Shown piece after piece: positions 60,942 to 64,000 of a DNA stretch of 64,000 nt. Position 1 is the first letter of the stretch. The number at the start of each line of letters is the position of its first letter. Below the pieces are notes generated by a model. It was not told the DNA's origin and did not search any database. It saw only the letters and a list, made by a program, of their open reading frames with translations. Location of the stretch: assembly GCF_037414475.1 (NCBI RefSeq), contig NZ_CP147913.1, forward strand, positions 8,024,501-8,088,500. Direction: 5' to 3'. Position numbers and translations under genes: made by a program. The DNA comes from Myxococcus stipitatus (GTDB taxonomy: Bacteria; Myxococcota; Myxococcia; Myxococcales; Myxococcaceae).

Positions 60942-62123
60942 TCATCCGGCGAAGGGGATGTATTCCCACATCAGCCCGGCGGGGTCACGGAAGGTCAGTC
61001 GCGCGTCGCTGGAGTCGACGACGGAGCCAGGGTGGGCCTGCTCCATCACCTGCCGCAGGCGGATCAGGGCCAGGGTGGAGGGGGCCTCCAGCGTGAAGGT
61101 GGCCCCCGTGGCGGGGCGCTCCGCGCCGTGGAACACCAGCCGCACCGAGCCGGTGTCGTAGCAGGCCGTGTCGGGGGCGCCGCGTGGCGCGCTCCAGCCC
61201 AGGGTGGTGGCCACGGAGTCCCAGAAGCCCCGCTGGGCCTCGAGGTGGGGGACACCCAGCCGCAGGGTGGAGACGGGGGCTCGAGGCAGGGAGAGGGGCG
61301 GAGGCAGGGCCTTCTCCTGGGCCTTGGCGGCCTGCCAGTGGCGCTCCATGTGCTCCAGGGTAGCGCCGCCGAAGGGGACGCCCTCGTCGTGGAGCGCGGA
61401 CTCGATGTGCTGGAAGCGCGTGGTGAAGCGGCGGATGGCCATGCGCAGCGCGTCCTCGGCGGGGGTCTTCACGAAGCGCGCGAGGTTGGCGAGCGAGAAC
61501 AGGACATCGCCCAGCTCGTGCTCGATGGCGTCGCGCTCCCCGGTGGCGATGGCGGCGTCCAGCTCGGCCAGCTCCTCGGCCAGCTTGCCGCGAACGCCCG
61601 CGAGGTCCGGCCAGTCGAAGCCGATGCGGCTGGCCTTCTCGGTGAGCCGCTCGGCGCGCAGCAGCGCGGGGGCGGCCGTGGGGACTCCGTCGAGGACCGA
61701 GCCCTCCTTGCCCGTCTTGCGCTTGCGCTCCTCGGCCTTGAGCTTCGCCCAGTTGGCCAGCACCTGCTCGGCGCCGTCCACCTGCTGCTCGCCGAAGACG
61801 TGGGGGTGGCGGCTGGTGATCTTGTCGCTGATGGCCTTGCTGACGTCGGCCATGGTGAACTCACCCAGCTCCGAGGCGAGCTGCGCATGGAAGACAATCT
61901 GGAAGAGCAGGTCTCCCAGCTCCTCGCAGAGCGGGTGCCAGGGGCCGCCCTGGGCCACACGGTCCATCTCGTCGAGGACCTCGAAGGCCTCCTCGACGAG
62001 GTAGGGCCGCAGGGAGCGCAGGTCCTGCTCCCGGTCCCAGGGGCAGCCGCCCTCGGCGCGCAGCCTCCGCATGATGCCTACCAGACGTTCCAGCTCGGCC
62101 CCGGGGGTCCCCATTTCGTTCAC
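60942..62123 (-). CDS. mazG: MazG nucleotide pyrophosphohydrolase fused to a VOC domain
   Basis: A 393-residue protein. Residues 1-265 are a full two-domain MazG: RLRAEGGCPWDREQDLRSLR, first EExxE/ExxD set (VEEAFEVLDEMD, EELGDLLFQIVFHAQ) and second set (LAEELAELDAAI, EHELGDVLFSLANLAR). MazG hydrolyses NTPs to NMP and pyrophosphate. Residues about 285-393 form an extra vicinal-oxygen-chelate-like domain (STLRLGVPHLEAQRGFW to LTFRDPAGLMWEYIP). The frame is continuous through the junction. GTG start at 62123 has AAGGGAC upstream. Confidence 0.9.
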   Translation of the reverse strand: MNEMGTPGAELERLVGIMRRLRAEGGCPWDREQDLRSLRPYLVEEAFEVLDEMDRVAQGGPWHPLCEELGDLLFQIVFHAQLASELGEFTMADVSKAISDKITSRHPHVFGEQQVDGAEQVLANWAKLKAEERKRKTGKEGSVLDGVPTAAPALLRAERLTEKASRIGFDWPDLAGVRGKLAEELAELDAAIATGERDAIEHELGDVLFSLANLARFVKTPAEDALRMAIRRFTTRFQHIESALHDEGVPFGGATLEHMERHWQAAKAQEKALPPPLSLPRAPVSTLRLGVPHLEAQRGFWDSVATTLGWSAPRGAPDTACYDTGSVRLVFHGAERPATGATFTLEAPSTLALIRLRQVMEQAHPGSVVDSSDARLTFRDPAGLMWEYIPFAG

Positions 62124-62266
62124 TTGTCCCTTCGCGGGGGGCGCCCCCCGGCGTGTGTCCCTCTAACACGCGGGCCCCTGGCGGCATCCCGGAAAGGCGG
62201 AAGGGAACCCGGACGGTGGCGTTCCTTTCGTGCCTGGGCCAGGGTGACCTATCATCCGAGCCCTGG

Positions 62267-64000
62267 ATGATCCGCCTCCCGCTTTCCTCCCTGCTCCTCT
62301 GGGGCCTGTTCCTCCTGACGCCGGCGTTGGCATCCGCGCAGCTCGAAGCGCCCACCCGGATCCAAGAGGTGGATCCAGGCCTGCTCGAGCCCGACCTCCA
62401 AGATGAGTCCGTGGACAACCCGGACTCCGACGACGCGGGTTCCTCGGACGAGGATGCGGCGGAGTCCGAGCGGGATGAGGCGCCGCGCAAGTCCGCACGA
62501 GGGGCGAAGGCCAAGGAGGAGCCCCCTTCGGCGCAGGTGCGCCCCGCGGGAGGCGGCCCGGCGTCACAAGCAGGTGGAGCCGCCCCGGTGGTCGTCCCGC
62601 CCCGGCCCGTGTTGAGCCCCGTGCTGGCGCCGCGGATGACCGATGACGAGGTGCTCCAGGTCTGGGAGCGGTGGCGCAAGGCCCGCGCGACGAATGATTC
62701 GGCGTCGGCGCAGAAGGCGCAGCGGGAGCTGGCGACGCTGAAGCAGGAGTTGTTGGCGGCGGATCTCGAGCCCATCAGCGTGGGCCTCGTGCGGGAGGCG
62801 AAGGTGCGTGGGCGGGCAGGGGACATGGCCGGCGCCCTGACGTTGGCGGAGCTGGCGGTGGAGCTGTCGCCCCAACTCCCCCCAGCGCGCTTCGAATTGG
62901 GGGAGCTCTACGCGCTGGATGCGCCCGAGAAGGTCGGTCGCGTCCTCGGGCAGCTTCGCGCGGCCTTCGTGTCCATGGCGTTGGATCCCCGCTACCGGGG
63001 GCCCGCGCTGGCGGACCTGGGCTCGCTCCTGCTCCTGGCGTGGTCGGCCACGACGGTGGCCCTGGTGGGGCTGCTGTTCGTGCGCCGCGTGCGCTACGCG
63101 TTGCATGACTTCCATCACCTGTTGCCGCGAGCGGTAGCCCGGTGGCAGTCCGCGCTGCTGGGCGTGTTGCTGCTCGGGTTGGCGCTGACGCTCGGGATGG
63201 GCCTGGTGCCCAGGCTGCTCGTGCTGCTGGCCGTGGTGGTGCCCTACCTCACCCGGCGCGAGCGTGTGCTGTCGGCGGTCCTGCTGGCGGGCTTGGGGCT
63301 CGCGCCGTTGGCGGCTGGGCAGCTCACGCGGGTGACAGCCTTCGCGGGGACTCCCGCCGAGGATGTCTTCGTGCTGGAGCGCGGTGGCCTGTCCGCGCAA
63401 GGGGCGATGGCTCGCGTCAAGGCTCGCCATGAGGCGCGCGCGGCCACCTATCCGGAGCTGATGTCGCTGGCGTACTACGAGTCGCGGCGCGGCATGCTCG
63501 AGGATGCGAGGACGCACTTCAAGGCGGCCTCGGCGCTGCGCAGTGGAGACGCGCGGCTGTTGACCCGCTTCGGCAACACGTTGGTGGGGTTGGGGGACGC
63601 GGATGGGGCCGCGCAGCTCTACGTCCAGGCGTCCCAGGCGGATCCTCGGATGGCCGCGCCGCACTACAACCTGGCGCAGCTCTATCGCCGCAAGGCCAAG
63701 ACGCTCCCGGACGAGGAGGTGGGCAAGGAGTTGGACCGCGCCGCCACGGCCACGGCCTCCGCGCAGGCCCTGGATGGCTCGCTCCTCTTGCGCGAGCCTC
63801 CACCGGATGAGCGTCTGTTGCTGAACCTGCTGATGTTGTCGCCGGTGGTGCCCGAGTCGGAGTGGCTGTCGCTCGCGGACGGGCGCGTGGCGGGGCAGCG
63901 CGTCGAGGCGCAGCTCGGACGATGGTTGCTTCCGGGGGTGTCACCGGGACCGGTGGCCTGGGCGCTCCCCGCGGTGGTGGCGGTGCTGCTGGGCCTCTGG
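62267..64000 (+). CDS. TPR-containing membrane protein (3' end outside window)
   Basis: Open from ATG 62267 to the right edge (578 codons). Signal peptide MIRLPLSSLLLWGLFLLTPALASA, then an acidic, probably disordered segment (about residues 30-115, rich in Asp, Glu, Ser and Pro), a helical part, three or four transmembrane helices (about 245-345), TPR-like repeats (about 385-480, LAYYESRRGMLEDARTHFKA and NTLVGLGDADGAAQLYVQAS) and another helix starting at the edge (VAWALPAVVAVLLGLW). Function unknown. Confidence 0.75.
   Translation, partial: MIRLPLSSLLLWGLFLLTPALASAQLEAPTRIQEVDPGLLEPDLQDESVDNPDSDDAGSSDEDAAESERDEAPRKSARGAKAKEEPPSAQVRPAGGGPASQAGGAAPVVVPPRPVLSPVLAPRMTDDEVLQVWERWRKARATNDSASAQKAQRELATLKQELLAADLEPISVGLVREAKVRGRAGDMAGALTLAELAVELSPQLPPARFELGELYALDAPEKVGRVLGQLRAAFVSMALDPRYRGPALADLGSLLLLAWSATTVALVGLLFVRRVRYALHDFHHLLPRAVARWQSALLGVLLLGLALTLGMGLVPRLLVLLAVVVPYLTRRERVLSAVLLAGLGLAPLAAGQLTRVTAFAGTPAEDVFVLERGGLSAQGAMARVKARHEARAATYPELMSLAYYESRRGMLEDARTHFKAASALRSGDARLLTRFGNTLVGLGDADGAAQLYVQASQADPRMAAPHYNLAQLYRRKAKTLPDEEVGKELDRAATATASAQALDGSLLLREPPPDERLLLNLLMLSPVVPESEWLSLADGRVAGQRVEAQLGRWLLPGVSPGPVAWALPAVVAVLLGLW

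Overview
The window is a high-GC stretch with very GC-rich third codon positions, dense genes and long antisense shadow frames. Gene content points to a myxobacterium (Myxococcaceae, Myxococcus/Corallococcus-like): many two-component and chemosensory proteins, an NtrC-type regulator with its own sigma-54 target, a mevalonate-pathway HMG-CoA reductase, and a SusCD pair outside Bacteroidota. This assignment is inferred from gene content and composition, not from a database search.

Layout. 1-6 kb: tail of an RND efflux permease with its membrane-fusion lipoprotein, then (minus strand) a CNNM/CBS protein, a lone receiver domain, a metallophosphoesterase and a ceramide-glucosyltransferase-like enzyme. 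6-12.5 kb: a complete phosphate regulon on the minus strand, phoB-like regulator, OprO/P-type porin, pstS, pstC, pstA, pstB, phoU, with three candidate Pho boxes. 12.6-15 kb: a small secreted protein, a strongly structured intergenic element and HMG-CoA reductase. 14.9-21.8 kb: histidine kinase and sigma-54 activator, then AAGTTCC dyads and a near-consensus -24/-12 promoter directly in front of a SulP transporter and beta-carbonic anhydrase, then a TauE/SafE permease and its DUF1634 partner. 21.8-27 kb (minus): SixA-like phosphatase, metallophosphoesterase, a PhoR/PhoB-like pair, a lipoprotein and a TPR protein.

27-38.4 kb: housekeeping. yceD, an inverted rpmF, plsX, a decayed fabH remnant, fabD, fabG, acpP, fabF, rpiB, glyA, nrdR, ribD, ribE, ribH, nusB. 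Compared with the usual yceD-rpmF-plsX-fabH-fabD order, rpmF is flipped and fabH is reduced to a 3' fragment. 38.4-50 kb: a catalytically empty M17 N-terminal-domain protein, then a tightly overlapped chemosensory operon (cheY, cheA, two cheW, a small unknown gene, a HEAT-repeat protein, cheR, cheB, cheY) with no chemoreceptor gene, followed by an ABC exporter pair. 50-56.5 kb: a beta-hydroxyacid dehydrogenase, SusD/SusC-like outer-membrane uptake genes and a small membrane protein. 56.5-64 kb: leuS with a foldable leader, a zinc-ribbon membrane protein, lptE, rpsT (UUG start), a MazG-VOC fusion and the start of a TPR membrane protein cut by the right edge.

The most informative items are the apparently self-contained kinase/activator/sigma-54 promoter/SulP-carbonic anhydrase unit, the fabH remnant, the MazG-VOC fusion, the receptor-less chemosensory cluster with its unknown partners, and the intergenic element after 13,250. 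No CRISPR array, tRNA, rRNA, transposase or phage gene was seen.
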